Source of the DNA: Flavobacterium sp. JAS
Lineage (GTDB): Bacteria; Bacteroidota; Bacteroidia; Flavobacteriales; Flavobacteriaceae
Reading direction: 5' to 3'
Length of the DNA: 64,000 nucleotides
NCBI RefSeq assembly: GCF_020991455.1
Contig: NZ_JAJMOX010000011.1
Span: forward strand, 62,001-126,000
Shown: in pieces, positions 26,533-36,479 of the stretch
Numbering within the stretch: the stretch's first letter is position 1
Layout: each line of letters starts with the position of its first letter
The notes under the pieces: model-generated
Seen by the model: the letters and a program-made list of their open reading frames with translations, nothing else
The model's database searches: none
What the model was told of the DNA's origin: nothing
Translations under genes and position numbers: made by a program

Positions 26533-27627
26533 TTATTTAGCTGTTTTAACTTCGTAAATTGCATTTACCATTCCGTTGCGAGGAGCATCAAGCGGAAGTT
26601 CCCAAAACATGATTCCACCTAATTTTTTAGCTTTAACATATTCTGTTTTCGCTTTTATAGAAGCTAAATCGTCACCGGTAGCAAATGTTTTTTCTTTTTC
26701 ATTATACCAATATGGTGCTTTGGCTTTATCATCCCAAAAATATTTCCAACCATTAGCTTCTGTATAAGTAGTGGCAAAATTTTTAAAATTAACACCTGGT
26801 ATATGTTCTCCGGCTTGGTACAATCCATTATTTACATTTTCTACATTTTTCCATGTTCTGGTATAAAATGCGCCTCCAATAATTAATTTTTCAGCAGGAA
26901 CTCCTTGTTTCAATAAAAAGGTAACAGCTCTGTCTGTAGATTCTTCTTTTGAATTTGTACTGTATAATGGAGTATGATGTCCCGTAACTTTAGAATATCC
27001 GTTTACCAAATCATAACTCATAATGTTAATACGATTTACTAAAGGCGCTACAGTTTTCCAATCAATAGATTCATCTAAATATTTTTGGAAACCACCGGCT
27101 GCAAAACTCAATTCGTATTTTTTACCTAAAGTAGAACGTAATATTTTGATTAATTCTGTAAAATTAGATTTATCTGCAGCTTGATACAAATGCCCAGGAA
27201 GGCCTTCAATTGCTGGATATTCCCAATCTAAATCTAAACCGTCTACTTTAAAATAATTGCTCACTTCTTTTACTGATTTTGCAAAAGTCGATCTTCCTTG
27301 AGCTGTTGAAAAAGCTGCAGAACAAGGCTCGCAACCTCCCCAGCCACCAAGCGAAAGAATAATTTTAAGGTGTGGATTTGAAGCTTTTAAAGAAACCAGA
27401 TATTTGATAGTAGTCGAATCTTTAGGAGAATCAACACTTAGTTTTCCTTCTTTTAAATGACAGAAACTAAAGATGATTTGATTTAGTTTGTTTACTTCGT
27501 ATTGATTAATTAGTTTGTCATCACCAGTGTAATAAGCAATAATATCCATTTTTTTATTTTTTTGTGCAAATGTATTTGTGATCCATAAACACAATAAAAG
27601 CAAAGTAAGCAGATTAATTTGTTTCAT
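26533..27627 (-). CDS. GH18 chitinase-like glycoside hydrolase
   Basis: 364 residues with a signal peptide (about 1-21, ending TFAQ). The catalytic DxxDxDxE motif is intact in FKVDGLDLDWEYPA, with the Glu as proton donor. LSLGGWGG, MSYDLVNGYS and the terminal MFWELPLDA complete the GH18 barrel. It would hydrolyse chitin or related N-acetylglucosamine polymers outside the cell or in the periplasm. There are no carbohydrate-binding modules and no SusCD pair next to it, and the enzyme lacks a T9SS C-terminal domain. Confidence 0.9.
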   Translation of the reverse strand: MKQINLLTLLLLCLWITNTFAQKNKKMDIIAYYTGDDKLINQYEVNKLNQIIFSFCHLKEGKLSVDSPKDSTTIKYLVSLKASNPHLKIILSLGGWGGCEPCSAAFSTAQGRSTFAKSVKEVSNYFKVDGLDLDWEYPAIEGLPGHLYQAADKSNFTELIKILRSTLGKKYELSFAAGGFQKYLDESIDWKTVAPLVNRINIMSYDLVNGYSKVTGHHTPLYSTNSKEESTDRAVTFLLKQGVPAEKLIIGGAFYTRTWKNVENVNNGLYQAGEHIPGVNFKNFATTYTEANGWKYFWDDKAKAPYWYNEKEKTFATGDDLASIKAKTEYVKAKKLGGIMFWELPLDAPRNGMVNAIYEVKTAK

Positions 27628-27910
27628 TGTATGTTTTTTTGAGTTTTTAGAATGCTAAATATAAAACTTTTCGAATAAAATAAAAGCTAAATAGAAGCTA
27701 AATAGAAGAACAGTATTAAGCTCATTTGTTACGTTTTATGTTTTAAAAGGCAATTTTTACGGCATTTAAGGGGGGAATTGCTTCTTTTTGACTAAATTTA
27801 CAATACATCTCTATAGAAATTATCTAAGTTCTATTTATAAAAACTTCCTCAATCCGAATTTAAATTTCGGATTTTACTTTAGATAATAACGATGACAAAA
27901 CAATTTTACT

Positions 27911-29923
27911 ATGAATAAATCCAAAAGCTCAAGTGTCTTTAATACCAATTTTACAAAATCAGTTGCATTACCAAGTTTAACCATAATTATTGCTATTTCA
28001 TTGTTTTGCGGTTTTTTTTCGAAAGAAGCAGAACAGTCGCTTAATTTTGTGAAAGATATCATATTTAAGAACTTAAGCTGGCTTTACGTTTTATTGGTAA
28101 CTGTTTTTGTTTTGTTTTTGATCACATTAGCCATTAGTAAATTTGGGAAAATCAAATTAGGAGCAGATGATTCCGAGCCCGAGTATTCTTTTTTTTCCTG
28201 GGTCGCCATGCTTTTTGCCGCCGGAATGGGAATTGGTTTAATGTATTTTGGAGTAGGAGAGACCATGTCGCATTATGCAACGCCGGCAAATGCTAATCTG
28301 GCTGAAAATTTGCGAGCCAAAGAAGCCCAATTGTACACTTTTTTTCATTGGGGTTTTCATGCATGGTCCATATATGGAGTAGTAGGTTTGTCTCTTGCTT
28401 ATTTTGCGTACCGTCATAATTTACCACTTGCCATTCGAAGTGGCTTTTATCCAATTCTAAAAAGTAAAATTCATGGAAGGTTCGGGAATATTGTCGATGT
28501 TTTTGGTCTGTGCAGCACTTTCTTCGGAATTGCGACTACGCTTGGTTTTGGAGTCGTTCAGTTAAGTGCTGGATTAGTGAGCCTTGGTGTAATTCCGGAA
28601 TCTAGCTTTAATTATCAAGTTGTGATTGTTTTGATAGTGATGGTAATTGCTGTTCTTTCGGCAATTTCAGGTTTAGGAAAAGGAGTTAAAAAACTAAGCG
28701 AGTTAAACATCATTATGGCCGTTTTATTAATGTTGTTTATATTGATTGCAGGACCTACAATTTATATTCTAAGTACTTTTACAGAAGGCTTAGGACATTA
28801 TATCAGTCATTTTATATCACTAACATTTAATACATATGCTTACGAAAAAGGAAGCCAGGAATGGTTTTCAAAATGGACTATTTTATATTGGGCATGGTGG
28901 ATTTCCTGGGCGCCTTATGTAGGTTTGTTTATTGCTAAAATTTCTAAAGGAAGAACAATCAGAGAGTTTATTCTGGCTGTATTATTTATTCCGGCATTTT
29001 TTAATTTTCTGTGGATGACCGTTTTCGGAAGCAGCGCGGTGTGGATTGATGAGCACGTAGCACATGGAGCGTTAAGCGAATTTGCTAAGAATCCCGATAC
29101 ATTATTGTTTAACTTCTTTACGTATTTCCCACTAACAACTTTCTTAAATATTTTATCAATTCTGATTATTTGCGTGTTTTTTATCACTTCTGCCGATTCA
29201 GGAATTTTTATCATGAATGGTATTGCGTCTAAAGGTGCTGTAAGTTCACCAAAATGGCAAAGTGTTTTCTGGGGTGTTTTATTATCACTTTTATCTTTAA
29301 GTTTATTGCGAACAGGAGGTTTAGCTTCTCTTCAAACAATGACTTTAATTACGGCTTTACCCTTCGGAATTATTATGGCACTGCTGTGTTATAATTTATG
29401 GAAAGCACTGGTTGTAGATAGTGAATATAGCGACAAAAAATATTCCCACGGGAGTTTAAATTGGAATAATAGCAATTGGAAAGAACATTTAGAAAAGATT
29501 GTAACGGTTTCTAAAAAGAAAGATATTCATAAGTTTTTGAATGGAACTGTGAAAAAAGCTTTTGAAGAATTATTGGTCGAACTGGCTAAGAATAATATTG
29601 AAGCCACTATAAATTCCTTTTCTTCTCCGCAGCAAGCTGTTGAGGTAGAAATAAAATACGATCAGTTGCGAAACTTTAAATATGGTGTAATGGCTCAGGC
29701 ACAGACTGTTTCAGAAACCTTCATTAAAGAAGAAAATACACCGGATATTGATGTTGAGGTAGTCTTTTTACCAATTACTTATTTTGGGGATCACCGTATG
29801 GGTTATGACATTCAATATTTGACTAAAGACGGCATTATCTCTGACGTTCTAAGAGAATACGAGCGTTTTCTAAATCTAAGTTCTGAAGGAGATCATGATT
29901 TGATTATGAAACCTAATAGTTAA
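27911..29923 (+). CDS. BCCT-family betaine/choline/carnitine transporter
   Basis: 670 residues with twelve transmembrane helices and a C-terminal cytoplasmic tail of about 140 residues. GMGIGLMYFGVGE and WTILYWAWWISWAPYVGLFIAKIS are the family signatures, the second containing the tryptophan box that binds trimethylammonium substrates. It takes up compatible solutes driven by sodium or proton gradient. The long tail is probably regulatory, as in osmosensing BCCT proteins. It is monocistronic with a terminator downstream. No betaine biosynthesis genes adjoin. Confidence 0.9.
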   Translation: MNKSKSSSVFNTNFTKSVALPSLTIIIAISLFCGFFSKEAEQSLNFVKDIIFKNLSWLYVLLVTVFVLFLITLAISKFGKIKLGADDSEPEYSFFSWVAMLFAAGMGIGLMYFGVGETMSHYATPANANLAENLRAKEAQLYTFFHWGFHAWSIYGVVGLSLAYFAYRHNLPLAIRSGFYPILKSKIHGRFGNIVDVFGLCSTFFGIATTLGFGVVQLSAGLVSLGVIPESSFNYQVVIVLIVMVIAVLSAISGLGKGVKKLSELNIIMAVLLMLFILIAGPTIYILSTFTEGLGHYISHFISLTFNTYAYEKGSQEWFSKWTILYWAWWISWAPYVGLFIAKISKGRTIREFILAVLFIPAFFNFLWMTVFGSSAVWIDEHVAHGALSEFAKNPDTLLFNFFTYFPLTTFLNILSILIICVFFITSADSGIFIMNGIASKGAVSSPKWQSVFWGVLLSLLSLSLLRTGGLASLQTMTLITALPFGIIMALLCYNLWKALVVDSEYSDKKYSHGSLNWNNSNWKEHLEKIVTVSKKKDIHKFLNGTVKKAFEELLVELAKNNIEATINSFSSPQQAVEVEIKYDQLRNFKYGVMAQAQTVSETFIKEENTPDIDVEVVFLPITYFGDHRMGYDIQYLTKDGIISDVLREYERFLNLSSEGDHDLIMKPNS

Positions 29924-30056
29924 TTGTTAGCTGTGAATTGTGAAAGGTTAAATGTAAAAAGTAAACACTGTATGAGTTTTGATCTAAGCGTAATGTTTAA
30001 ATGAACTTACATAACTTATATGGTAAAATGACTTTACGGTAAAAAATAGAATAAAT

Positions 30057-30088
30057 AAACCCGCACTGTTTCGGATTAGTGCGGGTTT
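30057..30088. terminator. GC-rich terminator
   Basis: AAACCCGCACT / AGTGCGGGTTT stem with a 10-base loop, between convergent BCCT and acyl-CoA dehydrogenase genes. Confidence 0.88.
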
Positions 30089-30120
30089 AAACAAATTAAA
30101 AGCTAAAAACTATTTTTATA

Positions 30121-31926
30121 TTAGAAGCAGTATTCGTTTTCTGCAACTAATTTAGATGTAATAACCTCTCTTAAGGCTACTACATTTGGATTGTTTGTGT
30201 ATTTTGTGAAACGTTTAAGTCCCATTAACATCATGCGTTGTTCGTCTCCTTCTGCAAAAGAAATAATTCCTTCTTTTCCTCTTGAGTTAACAATATCTAC
30301 CGCTTTGTATAAGTATAATTTTGCCATAGCAATTTGCTCTTGTACTTTAGCTTCACCTTGATTTTTGGCTAATTTTTCAGTTCTAAGAATAGTACTTTCA
30401 GCCATGTAGATTTCGATTAAGATATCAGAAGCAGCCATTAATAACTGTTGGTGAGCATCTAAATCCGGTCCGTATTTTTGAACAGCACTTCCGGCAACCA
30501 TCAAGAAAACTTTCTTAAGGTTAGCAATGATTCCTTTTTCTTCAGCAAATAATTCAGAGAAATCTGGAGTATCAAAAGATGGAATTCCCATTAATTCTTC
30601 AGAAACTTTCATTGCTGGTCCAAGTAGATCAACGTGACCTTTCATTGCTTTTTTGATCAACATACCTACAGAAAGCATTCTGTTGATTTCGTTAGTTCCT
30701 TCGTAGATTCTAGCGATACGAGCATCTCTCCAAGCACTTTCCATTGGAGTATCTTCAGAGAATCCCATTCCACCAAAAATTTGAATTCCTTCATCAGCAC
30801 AAGCTTGTACGTCTTCAGAAACTGCAACTTTTAAGATAGAACATTCGATAGCATATTCTTCAACACCTTTCAATTCAGCTTCTTGGTGCGTTGTTCCTTC
30901 AGCTTCACGAGCAGCGATTCTGTCTTCAATATCTTTTGCAGCACGGTAAGAAGCGCTTTCTCCGGCGTATGCATTAGTTGCCATTTCAGCTAGTTTAGAA
31001 CGGATAGCTCCAAAAGATGAAATTGCAGTATTAAACTGAATTCTTTCGTTAGCATATTTCACTGCATTAGTAGTAACTCTACGTTGTGCATCTAAACAAG
31101 CAGCAGCTAGTTTAATACGACCAACGTTCAAAGCGTTCATTGCAATTTTGAAACCGTTTCCTCTTTCAGACAACATGTTTTCAACAGGAACTTTAGTATC
31201 GTTGAAGAAAACCTGACGAGTAGAAGAAGCACGAATTCCTAATTTATGCTCTTCTTCATTCATAGAAATTCCGTTTGACGGATCGTTTTCTACGATGAAA
31301 CCAGTAATATTTTTATCATCTCCAATACGAGCAAAAACGATGAAAACGCTACAGAAACCTGCATTCGAAATCCACATTTTTTGTCCTGTGATAGAGTAGT
31401 ATTTTCCATCTTCAGATAAAACCGCTTTTGTTTTTCCTGAGTTAGCATCAGATCCTGCACCTGGTTCAGTTAAGCAATAAGCTCCAAACCATTCTCCAGA
31501 AGCCAATTTAGGAACGTATTTTTTCTTTTGTTCTTCAGTTCCATAAAGAGTAATTGGCATAGTTCCAATACCTGTATGTGCACCAAAAGCAGTTGAGAAA
31601 GATCCTGTAGCACCAGAAATGTAATCGCAAACTAACATTGTAGATACGAATCCCATTCCTAATCCACCGTATTCCTCAGGTACTGCAACTCCTAAAAGTC
31701 CAAGTTCACCAGCTTTACGCATAGATGATTCTGTATAAGCGTAATCCTTTTTCTCAAAACGATCTTTATGCGCCCATAATTCTTTGTCAACGAACTCTTT
31801 TACAGAGTCACGCATCATTAACTGCTCTTCTGAGAAATCTTCTGGTGTAAAGATATCTTCGCATTTTGTTTCTTTAACTAAAAACTGACCACCACGGGTT
31901 ACGTTTTTTTCGATTGTATCTGCCAT
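30121..31926 (-). CDS. fadE: Acyl-CoA dehydrogenase, last gene of beta-oxidation operon
   Basis: 601 residues, longer than the 380-residue mitochondrial type because of a C-terminal helical extension. YCLTEPGAGSDANSGKT and WISNAGFCSVFIVFAR bind FAD and acyl-CoA, and RIYEGTNEINRM carries the catalytic Glu region. It introduces the first double bond in fatty acyl-CoA. It is the downstream gene of a MarR-led set with multifunctional hydratase/dehydrogenase and thiolase. The symbol is by role; sequence-wise it resembles the VLCAD-like Bacteroidota group and not E. coli FadE. Confidence 0.88.
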   Translation of the reverse strand: MADTIEKNVTRGGQFLVKETKCEDIFTPEDFSEEQLMMRDSVKEFVDKELWAHKDRFEKKDYAYTESSMRKAGELGLLGVAVPEEYGGLGMGFVSTMLVCDYISGATGSFSTAFGAHTGIGTMPITLYGTEEQKKKYVPKLASGEWFGAYCLTEPGAGSDANSGKTKAVLSEDGKYYSITGQKMWISNAGFCSVFIVFARIGDDKNITGFIVENDPSNGISMNEEEHKLGIRASSTRQVFFNDTKVPVENMLSERGNGFKIAMNALNVGRIKLAAACLDAQRRVTTNAVKYANERIQFNTAISSFGAIRSKLAEMATNAYAGESASYRAAKDIEDRIAAREAEGTTHQEAELKGVEEYAIECSILKVAVSEDVQACADEGIQIFGGMGFSEDTPMESAWRDARIARIYEGTNEINRMLSVGMLIKKAMKGHVDLLGPAMKVSEELMGIPSFDTPDFSELFAEEKGIIANLKKVFLMVAGSAVQKYGPDLDAHQQLLMAASDILIEIYMAESTILRTEKLAKNQGEAKVQEQIAMAKLYLYKAVDIVNSRGKEGIISFAEGDEQRMMLMGLKRFTKYTNNPNVVALREVITSKLVAENEYCF

Positions 31927-31975
31927 TGCTTTTGTTTTTTGTATGTTTTTATATTTTTATAATCGAATCTCCAAT

Positions 31976-32056
31976 CATTTCGACGAAGGAGAAATCACAT
32001 CCAGTATTTCAACACAGTGCGTTCTTAGCGCGTGTGATTTCTCCTTCGTCGAAATG
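31976..32056. repeat. Long inverted repeat between thiolase and acyl-CoA dehydrogenase genes
   Basis: Perfect 24-base arms at 31976-31999 (beginning CATTTCGACGAAGGAG) and 32033-32056 with a 33-base loop. No T-run follows on the minus strand in terminator position. Its arms resemble the ATTTCGACNNNG dispersed hairpins frequent in Flavobacterium intergenic regions; a shorter relative is at 49325-49385. Confidence 0.85.
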
Positions 32057-32077
32057 ACAAAAAGAGACGTATTTGTC

Positions 32078-33259
32078 TTAAAGAACCTCGTAAATCCCCG
32101 CAGAACCTTGCCCTGTACCCACACACATCGAAACAATTCCGTATTTGTTACCTCTGCGTTTCATCTCGTCGAATAACTGAACAGAAAGTTTAGCACCAGT
32201 ACATCCCAGAGGGTGTCCTAAAGCGATCGCTCCACCGTTTACGTTTACGATATCAGGATTTAAACCTAACTCGCGAATTACAGCCAAAGACTGAGAAGCA
32301 AAAGCCTCGTTTAATTCCACCAAGTCGATATCTTTTAATTCTAAACCAGCTTGTTTCAACGCTTTTGGAATTGCTTTTACAGGACCAATACCCATGATTC
32401 TTGGCTCAACACCAGAAGAAGCAAAGTTTACCAATCTTGCAATTGGCTCAAGGTTTAATTCTTTAACCATGTCTTCACTCATAATTAGAACAAAAGCAGC
32501 ACCATCACTCATTTGAGAAGAGTTACCTGCAGTTACACTTCCGTCAGCAGCAAAAACCGGTCTTAAACCTGCTAAAGCAGCTACAGAAGTTCCAGCACGT
32601 GGACCTTCGTCTTGTTTTACAACATATGATTTAGTTTCTTTTTTTCCATTTTCATTGATGAAAGTCTGTTCAACAGTAATCGGAACGATTTGTTTGTCGA
32701 ATTTACCTTCAGCTTGCGCTTTCAAAGCTTTCATATGAGAGTTGTAAGCAAACTCATCCTGATCTTCTCTAGAGATTTTGTATTGGTTTGCAACCGCTTC
32801 AGCAGTTAAACCCATTCCCCAGTAATAATCTTCGTGACCTGCAGCTGCAACTTTATAATCCGGAGTTGGTTTGTAACCTCCCATCGGAATAAAACTCATA
32901 CTTTCAGCTCCACCAGCGATAATACAATCTGCCATTCCTGATTGGATTTTAGCAGTTGCCATTCCGATAGTTTCTAATCCAGATGCGCAATAACGGTTTA
33001 CAGTTACCCCAGGAACGTCTTCTACTTTTAATCCCATTAAAGAGATCAAACGTCCGACGTTAAGTCCTTGTTCTGCTTCCGGCATGGCATTTCCTACCAT
33101 AACGTCATCGATACGTTTTTTGTCAAAATCTGGCAGTTCATCCATCATAAACTGAATAGTTTCTGCTGCTAATTCGTCAGGTCTTTTAAATCTAAAAACC
33201 CCTTTTGGTGCTTTTCCTACCGCAGTACGGTAAGCTTTTACGATATATGCTGTTTTCAT
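32078..33259 (-). CDS. fadA: Acetyl-CoA acyltransferase (3-ketoacyl-CoA thiolase)
   Basis: 393 residues, typical thiolase length. The nucleophile Cys is in VNRYCASGLETIG, the His in GGAIALGHPLGCTGAK, and the second Cys in MCVGTGQGSAG near the C-terminus. It cleaves 3-ketoacyl-CoA with CoA to yield acetyl-CoA. It lies between the multifunctional dehydrogenase (72 bases upstream) and the acyl-CoA dehydrogenase on the same strand. Confidence 0.93.
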   Translation of the reverse strand: MKTAYIVKAYRTAVGKAPKGVFRFKRPDELAAETIQFMMDELPDFDKKRIDDVMVGNAMPEAEQGLNVGRLISLMGLKVEDVPGVTVNRYCASGLETIGMATAKIQSGMADCIIAGGAESMSFIPMGGYKPTPDYKVAAAGHEDYYWGMGLTAEAVANQYKISREDQDEFAYNSHMKALKAQAEGKFDKQIVPITVEQTFINENGKKETKSYVVKQDEGPRAGTSVAALAGLRPVFAADGSVTAGNSSQMSDGAAFVLIMSEDMVKELNLEPIARLVNFASSGVEPRIMGIGPVKAIPKALKQAGLELKDIDLVELNEAFASQSLAVIRELGLNPDIVNVNGGAIALGHPLGCTGAKLSVQLFDEMKRRGNKYGIVSMCVGTGQGSAGIYEVL

Positions 33260-33331
33260 TTGTTTTTCTTGTTTAGATGAAAGAAGAAAGAGTCAAGAGA
33301 AAAGACTTTTCTTGTTTCTTGCTTCTTGTTT

Positions 33332-35722
33332 CTAGTTTCTTAATGGTTTTCCTTTAGTTAACATATATTGAATTCTCTCTAAAGTCTTACGCTCAGTACA
33401 AAGCGATAAGAAAGCTTCACGTTCGATATCTAATAAATATTGTTCAGATACTAAAGTCGCTTCTGATAAATCACCACCAGCCATCACATAAGCCAGTTTG
33501 TTAGCAATTTTTTTATCGTGCTCAGAAATGTATTTTCCAGCTTCCATTTGATCCGTTCCAACTAAGAACATTCCAAGAGCTTGTTTACCTAAAACCTTAA
33601 CATCAGTTCTTCTGATAGGTTGAGTGTAACCCGCTTCAGCCATTAACAAAGCATGTTTTTTAGCTTCAGCGATCTGACGATCTTTGTTTATTACAATAAC
33701 ATCTTTACCATGTTGAAGAAGTCCGGTATCAAAAGCCTCATAACCAGAAGTCGATACTTTTGCCATAGCGATTGTTAAGAAATACTCTTGAAGAACGTTC
33801 AATTCCACATCATTTTTGCGGAATAAATCAGAAGCTCTCAAAGCCATTTCTTTAGATCCACCACCACCAGGAAGTACACCAACACCAAATTCAACTAATC
33901 CCATGTAAGTTTCTGCAGCTGCAACCACTTTATCAGCATGTAAGCTCATTTCGCATCCACCACCAAAAGTCATTCCGTGAGGTGCTACTACAACTGGAAT
34001 AGAAGAATAACGAACGCGCATCATAGTGTCCTGGAACATTTTAATTGCCATGTTCAATTCGTCGTATTCCTGCTCAACTGCCATCATGAAAATCATTCCG
34101 ATATTAGCTCCAACAGAGAAATTAGCTACTTGATTACCAATAACTAAACCTTGATATTCTTTTTCAGATAAGTCGATTGCTTTATTGATAGCCTGAAGTA
34201 CATCGCCACCAATAGTATTCATTTTAGATTGGAATTCTAAGTTCAAAATTCCATCTCCTAAATCTTGGATAATTGCACCGCTATTGCTCCAAACTTTCTT
34301 GCTTTCGCGAATGTTGTTCAGAATAATAAATGAATCTTGTCCAGGAACTTTAACTTGTGATTTTGTTGGAATGTTATAGAAATAAGTTGCTCCTTCTTTT
34401 ACAGAGTAGAAGCTTTTGCTTCCAGAAGCTAACATTTCAGTAACCCACGCAGCAGGGGCTAAACCTTCTGCTTTCATGATTTCGATTCCGTTTTCGACAC
34501 CAATGGCATCCCAGATTTCGAATGGACCATTTTCCCATCCAAAACCAGCTTTCATCGCATCGTCAATTTTGTATAATTCGTCTGAGATTTCAGGAATTCT
34601 GTTTGACACATAAGCAAACATTCCAGCGAAACTCTTACGGTAGAATTCACCCGCTTTGTCTTTTCCTTTCACTAAAACTTTAAAACGATTGATAGGTTTA
34701 TCGATAGTTTTTGTTAGTTCAAGTGTAGCAAAATTTGCTTTTTTAGCAGCACGGTATTCTAATGTATCTAAGTCTAAAGAAAGAATATCTTTATCTACTT
34801 TTTTATAAAAACCTTGACCAGTTTTGCTTCCTAACCAATTATTCTCCATCATTTTTGTGATGAAATCAGGAAGTTTAAATAATTCGTGTTGTTCATCTGT
34901 TGGGCAGTTTTCATAAATACCATTGGCAACGTGTACCAAAGTATCTAAACCAACAACGTCAACTGTACGGAAAGTAGCCGATTTTGGACGACCAATTACC
35001 GGACCAGTCAATTTATCAACTTCTTCAATCGTTAATCCCATTTCTTTTACCAAGTGGAACAAACTCTGAATACCGTAAATACCAATTCTGTTTCCAATAA
35101 ACGCCGGAGTATCTTTAGCAACAACCGAAGTTTTCCCTAAGAATTTAGATCCGTATTCGTTTAAGAAATCCAATACTTCAGTAGAAGTTTTTGGACCAGG
35201 AATAATTTCAAATAATTTTAAGTAACGCGCAGGGTTAAAAAAGTGAGTTCCGCAGAAGTGTTGTTGAAAATCTTCGCTTCTACCTTCGCTCATAAAATGA
35301 ATCGGAATACCAGAAGTGTTTGAAGTAACCAAAGTTCCTGGTTTACGGAATTTCTCGATTTGTTCGAATACCAGTTTTTTAATATCCAAACGTTCAACTA
35401 CAACTTCAATAATCCAGTCAACATTAGCAATTTTTGCCATATCATCAGTCGTATTTCCAGTCGTGATTCTGCTTGCGAATTTTTGACTGTAAATAGGAGA
35501 CGGTTTCGATTTTAATGAATTCGCTAAGTGCTCATTTACGACACGGTTGCGAACAACTTTACTTTCAAGCGTTAATCCTTTTTTAGTTTCAGCTTCTGTC
35601 AACTCGCGTGGTACAATGTCAAGCAATAAAACTTCAACACCAATATTGGCAAAATGACAAGCTATTCCTGAACCCATAATTCCGGATCCAATTACAGCAA
35701 CTTTTTTAATTGTGCGTTTCAT
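33332..35722 (-). CDS. fadB: 3-hydroxyacyl-CoA dehydrogenase / enoyl-CoA hydratase fusion
   Basis: 796 residues. The dehydrogenase part comes first (VIGSGIMGSGIACHFANIGV is the NAD-binding Rossmann motif; TPAFIGNRIGIYG and a C-terminal 3HCDH domain follow). The enoyl-CoA hydratase/isomerase domain is last (about 470-700, with PHGMTFGGGCEMSLHADKV forming the oxyanion hole). This order is the reverse of E. coli FadB but normal for Bacteroidota and actinobacteria. It catalyses the hydration and oxidation steps of beta-oxidation. First structural gene after the MarR regulator. Confidence 0.92.
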   Translation of the reverse strand: MKRTIKKVAVIGSGIMGSGIACHFANIGVEVLLLDIVPRELTEAETKKGLTLESKVVRNRVVNEHLANSLKSKPSPIYSQKFASRITTGNTTDDMAKIANVDWIIEVVVERLDIKKLVFEQIEKFRKPGTLVTSNTSGIPIHFMSEGRSEDFQQHFCGTHFFNPARYLKLFEIIPGPKTSTEVLDFLNEYGSKFLGKTSVVAKDTPAFIGNRIGIYGIQSLFHLVKEMGLTIEEVDKLTGPVIGRPKSATFRTVDVVGLDTLVHVANGIYENCPTDEQHELFKLPDFITKMMENNWLGSKTGQGFYKKVDKDILSLDLDTLEYRAAKKANFATLELTKTIDKPINRFKVLVKGKDKAGEFYRKSFAGMFAYVSNRIPEISDELYKIDDAMKAGFGWENGPFEIWDAIGVENGIEIMKAEGLAPAAWVTEMLASGSKSFYSVKEGATYFYNIPTKSQVKVPGQDSFIILNNIRESKKVWSNSGAIIQDLGDGILNLEFQSKMNTIGGDVLQAINKAIDLSEKEYQGLVIGNQVANFSVGANIGMIFMMAVEQEYDELNMAIKMFQDTMMRVRYSSIPVVVAPHGMTFGGGCEMSLHADKVVAAAETYMGLVEFGVGVLPGGGGSKEMALRASDLFRKNDVELNVLQEYFLTIAMAKVSTSGYEAFDTGLLQHGKDVIVINKDRQIAEAKKHALLMAEAGYTQPIRRTDVKVLGKQALGMFLVGTDQMEAGKYISEHDKKIANKLAYVMAGGDLSEATLVSEQYLLDIEREAFLSLCTERKTLERIQYMLTKGKPLRN

Positions 35723-35774
35723 ATTTGTTAATGTTTGTTTTTGTTTGAATTTGAAAGTACCTTATTAATTAAGG

Positions 35775-36233
35775 TTATTCATTTCCTGTTTTTTCTGTTT
35801 GATTAAATATGTTTTTATCGTGAATAAGTTCATTTATGATTTCCGAAACTTCGATAAAATGTTTCAGCTTTTCATCCGAAACATGTTTTCTAACCGTTTC
35901 ATTAAATTTCAAAACTGTATTCTTAGATAATTCTCTTTTTTCTTTTCCAAATTCGGTCAGGTAGATTAAAACACCGCGACCATCACTTGGGTTTTTTTTG
36001 CGAACAATTAAACCTTTATCTTCCATTGATTTCAATGTTCTTGTAAGGCTTGTGGCTTCCATACCCATTCTTGGCCCTAAAGCCGTCGATGGAGTTCCAT
36101 CTTCCTTATCAATACTCAAAAGTGCAAATCCAGTGGCCATAGTGGCATCGTATTTAGCAGCTTCCTCGTTATACATTCTTGATACGGCTTGCCATGTAGC
36201 TCTCAAAATATAATCTATTGTTTTGTCTTTCAT
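35775..36233 (-). CDS. MarR-family transcriptional regulator of the beta-oxidation operon
   Basis: 152 residues with a winged-helix MarR domain: GPRMGMEATSLTRTLKSMEDKGLIVR is the recognition helix region and SDGRGVLIYLTEFGKE the wing. It is the first gene of the operon, 52 bases before fadB. MarR proteins are usually repressors released by a ligand; by context acyl-CoA is the likely signal, which is inference. Confidence 0.87.
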   Translation of the reverse strand: MKDKTIDYILRATWQAVSRMYNEEAAKYDATMATGFALLSIDKEDGTPSTALGPRMGMEATSLTRTLKSMEDKGLIVRKKNPSDGRGVLIYLTEFGKEKRELSKNTVLKFNETVRKHVSDEKLKHFIEVSEIINELIHDKNIFNQTEKTGNE

Positions 36234-36479
36234 AAGTAACTATATCGATTTCAAATATAATCAAAAAATACTATGCATGCATATTATTTTATCATAAATT
36301 TTTGGTTATTTAAAAAATTCCCCTGAAATAGAGGGGTTTATGGTTAGTTTTTAATTGAAATATACTATTCTTTTTTGAGATTTTAACAAATTTTAAGACT
36401 TTGAAAGCGTTTTTTACTTTAAAAAGTCTTCAAAATTCTTCTTTATGTAAAAAATCTTATAATAAAGTGCGAATAAACT

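Noticed and set aside
26533..27627. Polysaccharide-utilisation locus around the chitinase-like gene
   Set aside because: No SusC/SusD pair, sensor or other glycoside hydrolase is adjacent.
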